64,000 nt of DNA from Wenzhouxiangella marina (lineage in GTDB: Bacteria > Pseudomonadota > Gammaproteobacteria > Xanthomonadales > Wenzhouxiangellaceae), in the NCBI RefSeq assembly GCF_001187785.1, contig NZ_CP012154.1, positions 2,598,501 through 2,662,500 of the forward strand, in the 5' to 3' direction. Below the pieces are notes generated by a model. It worked only from the letters and a program-made list of their open reading frames with translations. It was not told the DNA's origin and did no database searches. Shown piece by piece: positions 50,701 through 59,406 of the stretch. Position numbers and translations under genes: made by a program. The number at the start of each line of letters is the position of its first letter. Within the stretch, counting starts at the first letter, position 1.

Positions 50701-50819
50701 AAGTTGATCTCCGGGTCCCGCTCCCTGGGCATCAGCAGGAACGACGCCAGGCCCATGACCAGCACCACCGCCATGGTGACGTTGGCCAGCGGATGGTTGG
50801 CGTAGACGCGCTGAAGCAT
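47739..50819 (-). CDS. RND efflux permease with altered relay residues
   Basis: This 1026-residue protein has 12 TM segments and two large periplasmic loops of the AcrB/HAE superfamily. TM4 reads GMLVDVSVVMVEA: Asp400 is kept, but the next acidic residue of the usual V-D-D is Val401. TM10 reads GIAVNAAIVLID with Asn927 where AcrB has Lys940. Either it uses another proton path or has a different energy coupling. ERDPEINFNWINM and FAQDPIRLFYVQVDMPG are typical of a divergent proteobacterial branch. The gene is 14 bp downstream of its adaptor. No TolC gene is adjacent. Confidence 0.88.
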   Translation of the reverse strand: MLQRVYANHPLANVTMAVVLVMGLASFLLMPRERDPEINFNWINMTTILPGASAEDVERLVTDPLEEAIGRLRDVRFVVSTSRENASNILIRFQEISERDFDRRVADLRREVQAIVNDELPPEARDPNILEVTSSNGFPTAIVLVVGQAQDEALRELARRTRQDLERLPASDSILAQALDDPELQILFDPSALANRGLNAAQLADAAAANYQDVFAGKLRTDSGQWLVRSEGRFIDPERLADFKLTAPDGGVVGLDEVARLRIGHSIPEERVSWQGRPAIMLSINKRAGSNTLDLIADINDYIERVNPVLAESGHQLVLADDQTIATREAIDVMRNNAVVGLLLVLAVCWLFLATRVALLVAGGLLVSVAGTFGVLAAFGFTLNITVLLGVVIVLGMLVDVSVVMVEALVHRLRQQEAPMSAAVSALREVGVPLTASVLTTIAAFLPLMLLPGIVGKFMFVVPFVVTVGLLISLIQAFWILPTQMVHSQTRPMAEDPKHWRVRFNRSVRRGYVRALVRVMRRPLPYMGLAGLAFVLALLAVGLGKVRTEFFAQDPIRLFYVQVDMPGNASLEDTLAQVEEVEARVRERLQDGEARAVVSLAGIQFTDIEPLFGDQFGQVLVSLNSVKGGRRVDQIVEGMREHVLATPGEASIAFLQLSGGPPVQLPVNVKVRADDFDELNRAVERVRGIVADIEGTRDISDDRTPGRSELVLDPDLEALARLGLPPTVLARLLRLHVDGEVVGFTREAGDRFELRVKADRAPLQDPARVLDDPVVLPGGQQTHLGALVEAETGSAPGNIRHWNLRRAVTVEADIDPELTNTVEVNERIRAAWEEVRAEFPGTNLDFTGELDDINESLDSMAVLFLLGLGLIYLILATQFQSYFQPMLILLTVPMAFTGVVFGLLVSSNPLSLYTLYGIIALAGIAVNAAIVLIDAANQRLAVGMRPLHATIYAARRRVIPIFMTTATTIAGLMSLAVGLGGRSLLWGPVAVTLVWGLTVSALLTLFVIPVLYRMFMRNSSRVIAEP

Positions 50820-50833
50820 GAAGACCTGCCGGA

Positions 50834-51871
50834 TCAGGGCAAGCTGGCGTCAGCCGACTCGAGCCGGACCGGGTCGCCCGGCTGCAGGCGCTCGCGACCT
50901 CGGTCGATCAGACGCAGGTCGGGGTCCAGCTCGATCTGCAGCCCTCGCCCCGCATCGGCGCCGGGCAGGGCCAGCCAGGCCGCGGACATGGGGCCACTGG
51001 CATCGCCGGTGGCAAGGACCAGCACGCCCAGCTCGTTCCCACGTCGCTGGATGAATCTCGCCGGCAGCACCGGCCGTGGATCCAGCCATTCGATCTCGCC
51101 CTCGCTACCGGGGGGCGCGCCCTCCCCCAGGAATTCCAGCCGGACCTCGCGCTGGCGGGCCCCCGGCGTGATGATCGGCGAGACGCGCAGCAAGCGCAGT
51201 GGGTGGCGTTCCGAACCGATCAGCAGCTCAGGGTCGCTGGCCTGGCGCAGGCCCTCGACCTGGTCGACGGCCAGACCCGCGACCACTTCACGCGCGTCCG
51301 TGGCGACGATTTCGAGCAAGGGCGTGGCGGGTGCGGCCAGGGCGCCCACGCCGATCAGGCGCGCCGCGATGACCGCCTCGTAGGGGCTGGTCACGGTCGT
51401 GCGCCCGAGCATCAGCTCGGCCCTGGCCAGGTCGACCTCGGCGGCGGCTCGCTCGGCCTGCGCCTGGCGCAGCCGCGTTTCGGCTTCGAGCAGCTGATCG
51501 TCGGACACGAAACGCTCGGGCGCCAGACGCCTCGCGCGCTCGGCACGCAGCTGCGCCATGTCCAGGGCCGCGCTGGCCAGATCCAGACGGGCGCGCGCGG
51601 CATCGCGCTGCAGCTCGTAGTCGGCCCTATCGAGCTGCAACAGCAATGCACCTCGATCGACGCGCTCACCGACGCGCACCGGAATATCGATGACCCTGGC
51701 GGTCAGTTCCGAGGCCAGCACGGCACGATCGAGACTCTCGACGCGCGCGCTCGCCTGACGGACCTGATTGACCGCGATGTCGGCAAATCGAACGACGCTG
51801 ACGGGCTCGGCCGCATGGACCGAGGCCATCAGAAAAGCGGACAGAACGATCGGGATGCGAAACAACGCCAT
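50834..51871 (-). CDS. RND periplasmic adaptor subunit
   Basis: This 345-residue protein is read from the ATG at 51871, 8 bases after GGAGG. It has a signal peptide (LSAFLMASVHA). Lipoyl halves (RVIDIPVRVGERVDRGALLLQLD and TTVTSPYEAVIAARLIGVGA) flank an alpha-helical hairpin (RARLDLASAALDMAQLRAERA and AETRLRQAQAERAAAEVDLA). It lacks a lipobox, so it is probably a soluble periplasmic or signal-anchored protein. It joins the permease to an outer membrane channel encoded elsewhere. Confidence 0.87.
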   Translation of the reverse strand: MALFRIPIVLSAFLMASVHAAEPVSVVRFADIAVNQVRQASARVESLDRAVLASELTARVIDIPVRVGERVDRGALLLQLDRADYELQRDAARARLDLASAALDMAQLRAERARRLAPERFVSDDQLLEAETRLRQAQAERAAAEVDLARAELMLGRTTVTSPYEAVIAARLIGVGALAAPATPLLEIVATDAREVVAGLAVDQVEGLRQASDPELLIGSERHPLRLLRVSPIITPGARQREVRLEFLGEGAPPGSEGEIEWLDPRPVLPARFIQRRGNELGVLVLATGDASGPMSAAWLALPGADAGRGLQIELDPDLRLIDRGRERLQPGDPVRLESADASLP

Positions 51872-51944
51872 ACTGAAAACCTCCACGGGCCGTCAGTTTA
51901 CTCGCATCGATCCCACCTCGCCGGGCTGCAACAGCGGTCCGGCA

Positions 51945-52436
51945 TCAAGCCGGGCCCACCAGACGTTCCAGCGCCTGGCGATCGAGGCGAAACACGGTCC
52001 ATTCGTCCATCGGCTTCGCGCCGAGGGCGCGATAGAAGTCGATCGCCGGCTGATTCCAGTCCAGCACACTCCACTCCATCCGCCCGTAATCGCGCGCATG
52101 GGCAATGGAGGCCAGGTGCAACAGGAGCGCCTTGCCCAGGCCCTTGCCACGTTCGACTTCGCGTACGAACAGGTCTTCGAGGTACAGACCCGGCCGACCG
52201 GTCCAGGTCGAATAGTTGGTGAAGAACAGGGCGAAACCCAGAGCCTGGCCGGAGCGCTCGGCCAGCACGGCCTCGGCCGTGGGTGAATCGGCGAACAAGG
52301 CCCGGTGCAGGTCCTGCGGCGTGGCGTCGACCTGATCCGGGGCGCGCTCGTAGTCGGCCAACTCGCGCACCAGCTCGAGCAGAGTGTGTTCATCACCCGG
52401 ACGCGCGGGTCGAATGGTCCAATCCATAGCTGTCAT
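51945..52436 (-). CDS. GNAT acetyltransferase (diamine N-acetyltransferase-like)
   Basis: This 163-residue protein has the GNAT fold: DWTIRPARPGDEHTLLELVRELADYER at the start and VERGKGLGKALLLHLA as the acetyl-CoA motif (x-x-G-x-G). WSVLDWNQPAIDFYRALGA lies near the end, followed by FRLDRQALERL. YSTWTGRPGLYLEDLFV is close to the spermidine/spermine or thialysine acetyltransferase branch. The start may also be an ATG three codons later. It is upstream of the adaptor gene by 73 bp and may share its transcript. Confidence 0.85.
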   Translation of the reverse strand: MTAMDWTIRPARPGDEHTLLELVRELADYERAPDQVDATPQDLHRALFADSPTAEAVLAERSGQALGFALFFTNYSTWTGRPGLYLEDLFVREVERGKGLGKALLLHLASIAHARDYGRMEWSVLDWNQPAIDFYRALGAKPMDEWTVFRLDRQALERLVGPA

Positions 52437-52462
52437 TGATCGATTCCATTGAAAAGAATGTG

Positions 52463-52494
52463 TTGACGCTCAAACAATAACGATTATCATTCAG
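52463..52494 (+). promoter_or_regulatory. Putative promoter with overlapping Fur box upstream of DUF2061 gene
   Basis: TTGACG (52463-52468) and TATCAT (52485-52490) are spaced by 16 bases, close to the sigma-70 consensus. Bases 52476-52494 (AATAACGATTATCATTCAG) match 13 of 19 positions of the Fur consensus and cover the -10 region. Iron-dependent repression of the DUF2061 gene is the simple reading. The GNAT gene starts 40 bp away on the other strand and could share it. Confidence 0.6.
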
Positions 52495-52519
52495 TGAAAC
52501 GCTGTCGGAGATTCCAGCC

Positions 52520-52732
52520 ATGCAAGCCAGCCGGAAAACCATCACATTCGCCATCCTACACATGAGCGTCGCCTTCAGCGTGGTCTATCTGCTGACCGGA
52601 AGCTGGGCCCTCGGCGGCGCCATCGCCCTGATCGAGCCAGCGATCAACACGGTGGCCTACTTCGTCCACGAGAAACTGTGGGAGCGCTTCGGCACCCGGG
52701 GCAAGCTGCCGATGGAGTCGCTCGGAGCCTGA
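52520..52732 (+). CDS. DUF2061 small membrane protein
   Basis: This 70-residue protein has two TM segments (FAILHMSVAFSVVYLL and LGGAIALIEPAINTVAYFV) and HEKLWERF directly after, the DUF2061 signature. The ribosome site CGGAG lies 9 bases ahead of the ATG. The role of DUF2061 proteins is unknown. A Fur-box-like site overlaps the promoter. A 13-bp direct repeat (GAGCCTGAACTGC) spans its stop codon and the following bases. Confidence 0.85.
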   Translation: MQASRKTITFAILHMSVAFSVVYLLTGSWALGGAIALIEPAINTVAYFVHEKLWERFGTRGKLPMESLGA

Positions 52733-52787
52733 ACTGCCAGTGAGCCTGAACTGCTAGGATGACGGCTTTCGCCTCAGGCTGCCGTCC

Positions 52788-53483
52788 ATGCGCTCTCGTC
52801 GATCCTTCCGTTCCGTGCCGGACTTCCGGGCACTGGCCCTGCTGGTGATGGGCCTGCTGTCGTGCAGTGGCGCGCTGGCGGCCTCCCTGGCCGGGTCGGT
52901 CGAGCTTCTGGATGCCGATGGGGAGCGCATCGACGATGCGAGCGAACTCCTGGCGACGGTCGTGTACTTCACCCCGAACGACCCGGCCCTGCGCGCCGTG
53001 AGCCCGGGACAGGCCCTCCTGACCACCGAGCGGCGCCAGTTCGTCCCGCGCGTCCTGGTGATCGAGACCGGCACGACCGTGCGCTTCCCGAACAGCGACC
53101 CGATCCTGCACAACGTGTTCTCTTCCTCGCCCGGCAACCGCTTCGATCTGGGTCTGTACGGGCGCAGCGACGGCGAGACCCATCGCTTCGATACCCCTGG
53201 ACTGGTGCGGGTGTTCTGCAACGTGCATTCCTCCATGTCCGCCCACATCGTCGTGGTCGACACGCCGCATCACCTGCGGCCGGACGGCAACGGGCGATTT
53301 CGCTTCGACGATCTGCCGTCGGGCCCCGGCCGCTTGACGGTCTGGCACGAGCGCTCGGAACCGCTTCTGCTCGACATCGATCTCGATCAGGCAAGCGTCG
53401 AGCTGGAACCGATCCAGCTCCAGCTGACCGTTCGCCAGATCGAGCCACAGCGCCAGCGTCTGCGTCGCCGCGGCAGGTACTGA
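52788..53483 (+). CDS. Exported cupredoxin-fold protein
   Basis: This 231-residue protein has a signal peptide (ALALLVMGLLSCSGALA). The cupredoxin domain has VRFPNSDPILHNVFSS with His108 and RVFCNVHSSMSAHI with Cys144, His147 and Met150, a complete type 1 copper ligand set. The C-terminal part (DLPSGPGRLTVWHERS) resembles methylamine-utilisation-like plastocyanins. It is probably a periplasmic electron-transfer or copper-binding protein. The next gene is a sensor kinase 69 bp downstream. Confidence 0.85.
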   Translation: MRSRRSFRSVPDFRALALLVMGLLSCSGALAASLAGSVELLDADGERIDDASELLATVVYFTPNDPALRAVSPGQALLTTERRQFVPRVLVIETGTTVRFPNSDPILHNVFSSSPGNRFDLGLYGRSDGETHRFDTPGLVRVFCNVHSSMSAHIVVVDTPHHLRPDGNGRFRFDDLPSGPGRLTVWHERSEPLLLDIDLDQASVELEPIQLQLTVRQIEPQRQRLRRRGRY

Positions 53484-53552
53484 CCTCAAGCTTCGGCTCG
53501 GCCCTTCGCGGACTTTGCGCTAGACTTAGCGCAGCCTATCGTCGAGAAACTC

Positions 53553-56171
53553 ATGCGTTCACTGGCATCGCGCATCGCCATCGTCTCCGTGGTCCTCGTT
53601 GCGCTGGCCGTCGTGCTGGCCATCGGCGGCGCCACCATCCTGGCCCAGCGAGTGGCCGATTCGGCGGTCAGCGACTCCTTGTCCGCCAGCCAATCGGTCC
53701 AGCGTTACCTGCAGCAGACCACGGCCCGCGAGGTCGCGTTGACCACGGACCTGGTCGCGGCCGATCCGCACTTCACGGCCTATCTGGTCGAAGCCATCCG
53801 CGGCGGCCTGAGCAGCGGCAGCGGCATCGACACCCGTTCCCTGCTCGATCAGGTCGATGCCCGTCGTGCCGAGATGGGCTTCGACTTCGCCATGCTGCTG
53901 GATGAAAACGGCGAGGTTCTCGTTCGCACCGATCGCCCGCTGCGGGGCAGCGAATCACGCGCCGATCATCCGATGGTGGCCCAGGTCCTCGACGACCTGA
54001 TCCCGGAGTACGGCCCCTGGCAGGAGGGTGATCAGCTCTACAACGCGGCCGTCGTTCCGGTCACCACGGCCTTCGAACTGATCGGCTTCCTGGTCACGGG
54101 GATGGTGATCGACACCAATGTCGCCAACCAGATCAAGCAGGTCACCGGGGTCGATCTGGCGGTCATGAGCCTGGATCAGGGCAGGCTGCACCCCGTCGCC
54201 AGCACCCTGAACAATCAGCGGACCGAAGCCCTCGTCGCGCTGCTGGGCGATGGGGCCGGCGCCCCGCTCCGCAACGGCCAGGCCATCGAACGCCTGGACG
54301 TGGATTTCGACCAGGAGCAATGGGTGGCCCGAGCCGAGCCGATCGAGGATGGCGCCGGACAGTTGCTGGGCGCGGTCATCACGATCGACTCGCTGGATGC
54401 CCGCCTGGCCGGTCATCGCAGCGTCCGCAACGCCCTGATCGGAGCCGGCGTGGCCGCCGTGCTGATCGCCCTGCTGCTGTCGGTCCTGATTGCACGACGC
54501 ATCGCCGGCCCGGTCCGCCGGTTGGCCGAGGTCGCCGATCTGGCGGCCGAAGGCGACTACGACCAGGACATCGACGTCTCCGGCCGGGATGAAGTCGCCA
54601 CGCTGGGACGAGCGATCAGCCGCCTGCTGGCCGACCTGCGCGAACAGAAGGAGATCGCCGGCTACGTCACCGAACTCTCTCGCCACCTCGAGCACAGCGA
54701 GCAGCAGCCGCCGGCCGATTCGAACCCGGAGCCCGAATCGGAGGCGCCGAGCCAGGGCGATGCCATCGTGCTCGCGATGGAGTGGCGAGAGGGCGCTGAC
54801 ACCAGCGAGTGCAGTCCCATCGATGGATTGCGAGGCTCGGTGGACCTTCTCGGCGAACTGGCCCGACGCCATCGTGCCCGGATCGTCCCCGGCGGCGGCG
54901 CCCGGCTCTATCTGGTCTTCGATCAGGGGGATCCGGCCAGCCTGATCCATTGTCTGACCGAACTGGGACAGGGCCTGAACACCCTTCCATCCGCACCATC
55001 GATGGCCCTGGCCAGCGGCGAGTTGATGCGGTCGGGGCTGAGTCTGGGTCAACAACGCTCGAGCGTCATCACCGGCAAGCCGGTGTTTCATTGCGAGCGC
55101 CTGCTGCGCGAGGCGGGCCCCGGTCGCATGCTGCTGTCGCCGCCGGCCTTCAAACTGCTGCGCGCGAGCCTGGAAGCGGCCGGCGCAAGGCTCGATCTGA
55201 CCCGCGGCCAGAGCAGCGAAAAGCGCTTCTACCAGATCGCCGACTGGCCGACCGATGACGATCCCGATGCCACCCTGCCTGGCTCGGGGCCGGCGCTCGC
55301 CAGCAGCGGTGGGCCAGCGATCCGGCCCGGCCAGGTGCTGGGGGATCGCTACGAAATCCTCGAGCAGCTGGGCGCCGGCGCCATGGGCACGGTGTACAAG
55401 GCGCGCGACCGCAAGCTCGACGATGTCGTGGCCCTGAAGATGCTTTCCCCCGCCCTGGCCGCCGACCCGGCCAATCTGGAGCGGATGAAAGCCGAAATCC
55501 GCCTGGCACGACGGATCACCCATCCCAGCGTGCTGCGCACGCATGATCTCTGGGAGCTCGACGGGCAGCCGGTCATCTCGATGGAATACGTCCGCGGGAT
55601 CGCCCTGAACCAGCTGCTCGAGCGTTCCGGGCGGCTGAAGCTGGCGGCCGGACTGCGCGTCTGTTCACAGGTGCTGCAGGGCCTGGAGGCCGCGCATCAG
55701 GCCGGCGTGCTGCACCGCGACATCAAACCCGCCAACATCATCCTCGATCAGAGCGGCAATGCCCGGCTGATGGATTTCGGCATCGCCCGCCAGGTCAGCG
55801 CCGCCTCGACCAATCTGACCCAGCCCGGCACCATCGTCGGCACCGCCAACTACCTCGCCCCGGAAGCCGCGCTCGGCAAGGAGGTCGATGAACGCAGCGA
55901 CCTGTATGCGATGGGCGTGATGATGTTCGAAGTCTTCACGGGCCGCTTGCCCTTCACCGGTGAGACGGCGATGGAAGTCTGCATGGCGCACATCAAGGAC
56001 GCGCCGCCGGAACCCCATGAGCTCTGGCCCGACATTCCTGACGCCCTGGAGCGGATCATTCTGACCTGCATGGCCAAGGAACCGGCACAGCGCTATGCCA
56101 GCGCCGAAGCCCTGCTCCGACAGCTGATGATGATGCGCCGCCAGTCCGCCGCGGCCAGCGGCGACCGCTGA
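53553..56171 (+). CDS. Membrane sensor Ser/Thr protein kinase with HAMP and cyclase-like domains
   Basis: This 872-residue protein has TM1 at about 7-30, a periplasmic sensor at about 31-285 (double-CACHE-like) and TM2 at about 290-312. HAMP is at about 313-370 ([20 protein letters not shown]), and a cyclase-fold-like block at about 395-560 ([17 protein letters not shown] and [17 protein letters not shown]) lacks obvious metal residues. The C-terminal Hanks kinase starts at about 597 ([13 protein letters not shown]): Lys629, HRDIKPAN with Asp723, and DFG at 741-743. All catalytic residues are kept. It is an unusual fusion of receptor and kinase modules. Confidence 0.86.
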   Translation: MRSLASRIAIVSVVLVALAVVLAIGGATILAQRVADSAVSDSLSASQSVQRYLQQTTAREVALTTDLVAADPHFTAYLVEAIRGGLSSGSGIDTRSLLDQVDARRAEMGFDFAMLLDENGEVLVRTDRPLRGSESRADHPMVAQVLDDLIPEYGPWQEGDQLYNAAVVPVTTAFELIGFLVTGMVIDTNVANQIKQVTGVDLAVMSLDQGRLHPVASTLNNQRTEALVALLGDGAGAPLRNGQAIERLDVDFDQEQWVARAEPIEDGAGQLLGAVITIDSLDARLAGHRSVRNALIGAGVAAVLIALLLSVLIARRIAGPVRRLAEVADLAAEGDYDQDIDVSGRDEVATLGRAISRLLADLREQKEIAGYVTELSRHLEHSEQQPPADSNPEPESEAPSQGDAIVLAMEWREGADTSECSPIDGLRGSVDLLGELARRHRARIVPGGGARLYLVFDQGDPASLIHCLTELGQGLNTLPSAPSMALASGELMRSGLSLGQQRSSVITGKPVFHCERLLREAGPGRMLLSPPAFKLLRASLEAAGARLDLTRGQSSEKRFYQIADWPTDDDPDATLPGSGPALASSGGPAIRPGQVLGDRYEILEQLGAGAMGTVYKARDRKLDDVVALKMLSPALAADPANLERMKAEIRLARRITHPSVLRTHDLWELDGQPVISMEYVRGIALNQLLERSGRLKLAAGLRVCSQVLQGLEAAHQAGVLHRDIKPANIILDQSGNARLMDFGIARQVSAASTNLTQPGTIVGTANYLAPEAALGKEVDERSDLYAMGVMMFEVFTGRLPFTGETAMEVCMAHIKDAPPEPHELWPDIPDALERIILTCMAKEPAQRYASAEALLRQLMMMRRQSAAASGDR

Positions 56172-56199
56172 GACCCGTCGGAGCCAGGCCCGAGCGGGT

Positions 56200-57474
56200 T
56201 CAGAACAGCCAGCGCCACTCCAGCATCAGGCGCATGCCGCCGGCATCCGGGGACGCTCCGGAGGCCAGCGCAACGGGACGATTCGCATCCAGCCAGGACC
56301 ATTCGACGCCCAGGCGGGAACGTTGACCGACGGCGCGAATCCAGGCCAGGGTCCAGGCCTGGCCGCGATCGTCGAAGATGCCCCAGGAGGCGCGATCGAT
56401 CTGGTCACTGACGCCGAAGCGATCGTGCCGCAGGGACCATCGCCCCAGATCGTTCAGCCAGGATCCCATCAGATAGACGGCGTCGAAGTCCGCGTCCACC
56501 CAGGGCTGGCCAGGAAAATTCATGCGCGTGCGCCCACGCGTCGCTTCGGCGATCAGTTCGAAGCGCTCGCTGAGCTGCCAGAACGCGCCCAGCAGCAGGA
56601 ATTGAGTGCGCCAGGCGTACTCGTCCTCGTACAGGCGCCGGTCGCCACGATTGTCGACCCAGGCCAGCTGGACATTGAACGCTCCGGGCTGGTCCAGGCG
56701 CGCCCGCAGGGCCCAGCCGGGCCGGTCGTCGAAGTCCTCACCGAAGGCCGTGGTCCGGAACGCGCGCTGGTTCTGCCCGAAGGCCCCGTCGCTCTCCAGC
56801 GAAAACACCGGGGGCAGGGCCAGGTCCTCGCCCAGCACACTCAATCGGTCGTGCATCGTCCAGCCACGCCAGACCAGCAGGGTTCCGAGCGTGTCATTGC
56901 CGCCGAAGACCGTCGCACCCAGCGACCACTCCCTTCCCGAATCGAGAAAGAAGCGCTGCTCGGCATCCAGGCCGATCGGCCGGAACTCTTCGGCGAACCA
57001 GCTGTTGATGGCCGAGTAGTTGAGGGTGTAGGGCGAGCCCCAGAGCGGATCGACGTTTTCCTGGGAGCTGGGATAGAAGAACAGGCCGCCACGGACCATC
57101 AGCTCGGAACGGTCGCTGGTCGCTCGTTGATAGCCGAGCCAGGCCTCGGTCAGGCCGACGGCCGGACCGGGCACCTCGTCCTCCTCGAGCCGAGCCAGGG
57201 CGTGGACCCGGCCGCGCCAGCTGCCGGTCGAGTTCCAATCGAAACCGAACTGGCCCTCTGCGCGCCCCCAGAAGTCACGGTCCTCCGGTCCATCGGCGCC
57301 CCCGTCGAAGCGTCCGAAGCCGCCCTGCGGCCAGCCATTCGGTCCTTCGATGCCCCCGCCCCGCAGAGCGAGAAAGCCGTTCCATTCAATCGATTCATTC
57401 TCGGACTGGGCGCTGGCCGAAGGCACCAGTCCAGGCAAGGTGAACAGCAAGACGGTCAGGAGCAAGGCGCGCAT
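56200..57474 (-). CDS. Outer membrane beta-barrel protein of unknown function
   Basis: This 424-residue protein has a signal peptide ([19 protein letters not shown]). Alternating hydrophobic and aromatic strands run throughout ([34 protein letters not shown] and [16 protein letters not shown]), and the C-terminal end MLEWRWLF has a final Phe. That is typical of outer membrane barrels inserted by BamA. The size suits a 16- to 18-strand porin-like barrel. The specificity is unknown. It is convergent with the kinase gene, 28 bp apart. Confidence 0.78.
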   Translation of the reverse strand: MRALLLTVLLFTLPGLVPSASAQSENESIEWNGFLALRGGGIEGPNGWPQGGFGRFDGGADGPEDRDFWGRAEGQFGFDWNSTGSWRGRVHALARLEEDEVPGPAVGLTEAWLGYQRATSDRSELMVRGGLFFYPSSQENVDPLWGSPYTLNYSAINSWFAEEFRPIGLDAEQRFFLDSGREWSLGATVFGGNDTLGTLLVWRGWTMHDRLSVLGEDLALPPVFSLESDGAFGQNQRAFRTTAFGEDFDDRPGWALRARLDQPGAFNVQLAWVDNRGDRRLYEDEYAWRTQFLLLGAFWQLSERFELIAEATRGRTRMNFPGQPWVDADFDAVYLMGSWLNDLGRWSLRHDRFGVSDQIDRASWGIFDDRGQAWTLAWIRAVGQRSRLGVEWSWLDANRPVALASGASPDAGGMRLMLEWRWLF

Positions 57475-57579
57475 CAGGATTCTCCAGGGAAGCCAGCCAG
57501 GGTTGGAGAGAGTCTAGCGTACCCGCCTGTCGATCGTCGGGAGGCTCGATGTCCGACCAGATCGACATCCGCCAAAAGG

Positions 57580-57611
57580 AAAAACCTCCGCACGGTCACC
57601 CATGCGGAGGT
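57580..57611 (-). terminator. Terminator after etfA
   Basis: On the minus strand ACCTCCGCA (57611-57603) and TGCGGAGGT (57592-57584) form a 9-bp stem with a 10-base loop, then TTTT at 57583-57580. It is 28 bp after the etfA stop. Confidence 0.85.
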
Positions 57612-57638
57612 CTTTCGAGTGCGGAACCCAGCCAGTGC

Positions 57639-58583
57639 TTACTGGCTGATCGCCTTCTCGAGCTGGGGCACGATTTCGAACAGATCGCCGACCAGGCCGA
57701 TGTCGGCGACTTCGAAGATCGGCGCCTCGGCGTCCTTGTTGATCGCCACGATCGTGCCGGCGTCCTTGATGCCGGTCAGGTGCTGGATGGCACCCGAAAT
57801 ACCGATCGCGAAATACAGGTCCGGCGCGATGATCTTGCCTGTCTGCCCGACCTGGAGTTCGTTGGGCACGTAGCCGGCATCGACCGCCGCACGCGAGGCG
57901 CCCACGGCGGCGCCCAGGGACTTGGCCAGACTGTAGATGATCGCGAAGTTCTCCGAGGAACCCAGCGCCCGCCCGCCGGACACCACGACCGGCGCCGAGG
58001 CCAGGTCCGGACCGTCACCTTCCGAGCCTTCCACCTTGACGAAGCGCGTGTGGCCCGGATTGGCAGCCTGCGCTTCACGGGACTCGATCGTGGCCGAGCC
58101 GCCTTCGGCAGCGGCGGCGTAGGACGCCGTGCGCACGGTCGCGACGACCTTGCAGCTCTCGGGCACCTTGACGGTCACGATGGCGTTGCCCGCGTAGATC
58201 GGACGCTTGAAGCTGCGCGCGTCGATGACTTCCATGATGTCGGAGACCTGATTGACGCCCATCAGCGCGGCCGCGCGCGGCAGCAGGTCCTTTCCGAAGG
58301 TGGTCGACGGTGCCAGCACGTGCGAATACTCGTTGGCCATGGCCACGATTTCGGGCGCGATGCGGGCGGCCAGCGGATGGGCGAAGTCTTCGCCCTCCAC
58401 GGTCAGCACGCGGCTCACGCCTTCCAGGGCGGCCGCCTGGCGAGCCACCTCGGCGGCACTGGCGGCGAACACCACCACGTCGATGTCGGCGATACCCATC
58501 TGCCGGGCACCGGTCAGGGTCTTGGCCGTGGCAGGATCGAGTCGCTGCCCGTCATGTTCGGCAATGATCAGGATTCTGGACAT
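57639..58583 (-). CDS. etfA: Electron transfer flavoprotein alpha subunit
   Basis: This 314-residue protein has an N-terminal Rossmann-like domain ([19 protein letters not shown]). The C-terminal FAD domain has [15 protein letters not shown] and [41 protein letters not shown]-type residues (given in parts: [28 protein letters not shown]). It takes electrons from acyl-CoA dehydrogenases and passes them to ETF-quinone oxidoreductase. It overlaps etfB by one base (TAATG) in the normal etfBA order. Confidence 0.95.
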   Translation of the reverse strand: MSRILIIAEHDGQRLDPATAKTLTGARQMGIADIDVVVFAASAAEVARQAAALEGVSRVLTVEGEDFAHPLAARIAPEIVAMANEYSHVLAPSTTFGKDLLPRAAALMGVNQVSDIMEVIDARSFKRPIYAGNAIVTVKVPESCKVVATVRTASYAAAAEGGSATIESREAQAANPGHTRFVKVEGSEGDGPDLASAPVVVSGGRALGSSENFAIIYSLAKSLGAAVGASRAAVDAGYVPNELQVGQTGKIIAPDLYFAIGISGAIQHLTGIKDAGTIVAINKDAEAPIFEVADIGLVGDLFEIVPQLEKAISQ

Positions 58584-59329
58584 TACAGCAGCCCCTTGTT
58601 CTTGAGTTCGGTAACCAGCGCGTCCACGCTGTCGACTTTTCTGCCGCCGCTGCGCTTGGGCGGCGGTTCCCAGGCCGTGGCCTCGATCTCGACGGCAGGC
58701 TCGACGCCGAGCTCGTCCAGGCTCAAGGTTTCGAGCGGCTTGCGCTTGGCCTTCATGATGTCCGGCAGCTTGACGAAACGCGGCTCGTTCAGGCGCAGAT
58801 CCGAGGTCATCACTGCCGGCAGATCGACTTCGATCGTTTCCAGACCGGCATCGACTTCACGAGCCACGGTGGCCGTGCTGCCTTCGATCTCGACCTTGGA
58901 GGCGAAGGTGGCCTGCGGCCGATCCCAGAGGGCCGCCAGCATCTGACCGGTCTGGTTGCAGTCGTCATCGATGGCCTGCTTGCCGAGGAACACGATCTGC
59001 GGGGATTCGCGATCGGCCAGGGCCTTGAACACGCGGGCCGCGGTCAGCGGCTGGACTGCCGCATCGGTGGAGACCTGGATGGCGCGATCGGCGCCCATGG
59101 CCAGGGCGGTGCGCAGCTGCTGCTGCACTTCGTCACCGCCGATCGAGGCCACGATCACTTCCTCGGCCTGCCCACGCTCGCGGATCCGCAAGGCTTCCTC
59201 CAGCGCGATTTCGTCAAAGGGATTGATCGACATCTTGACGCCGTCGGTTTCGACCCCCGAGCCGTCGGATTTCACGCGAACACGCACGTTGTAGTCGACA
59301 ACGCGCTTCACTGCGACCAGAATTTTCAT
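58583..59329 (-). CDS. etfB: Electron transfer flavoprotein beta subunit
   Basis: This 248-residue protein begins MKILVAVKRVVDYNVRVRV and has MSINPFDEIALEEALRIRE, GADRAIQVSTD and FLGKQAIDDDCNQTGQMLAAL, the AMP- and adenine-binding signatures of EtfB. The C-terminal recognition arm ends near MKAKRKPLETLSLDELG, the dehydrogenase contact segment. It is the first gene of the etfBA operon. Confidence 0.95.
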   Translation of the reverse strand: MKILVAVKRVVDYNVRVRVKSDGSGVETDGVKMSINPFDEIALEEALRIRERGQAEEVIVASIGGDEVQQQLRTALAMGADRAIQVSTDAAVQPLTAARVFKALADRESPQIVFLGKQAIDDDCNQTGQMLAALWDRPQATFASKVEIEGSTATVAREVDAGLETIEVDLPAVMTSDLRLNEPRFVKLPDIMKAKRKPLETLSLDELGVEPAVEIEATAWEPPPKRSGGRKVDSVDALVTELKNKGLL

Positions 59330-59406
59330 CCAGCTTCCTCAGATTCAAATGTGATTCGACACAGCCCGCTATTGTAACGCCCGGGCGTGGTCGCGAGGTG
59401 GACTGC

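Noticed and set aside
47976-51383. Long open frame (1135 codons) on the + strand opposite the RND pump genes
   Set aside because: It is antisense to a well-conserved permease and adaptor and has no recognisable domains; the composition (His, Gln, Asp, Arg) is what GC-rich antisense frames give.
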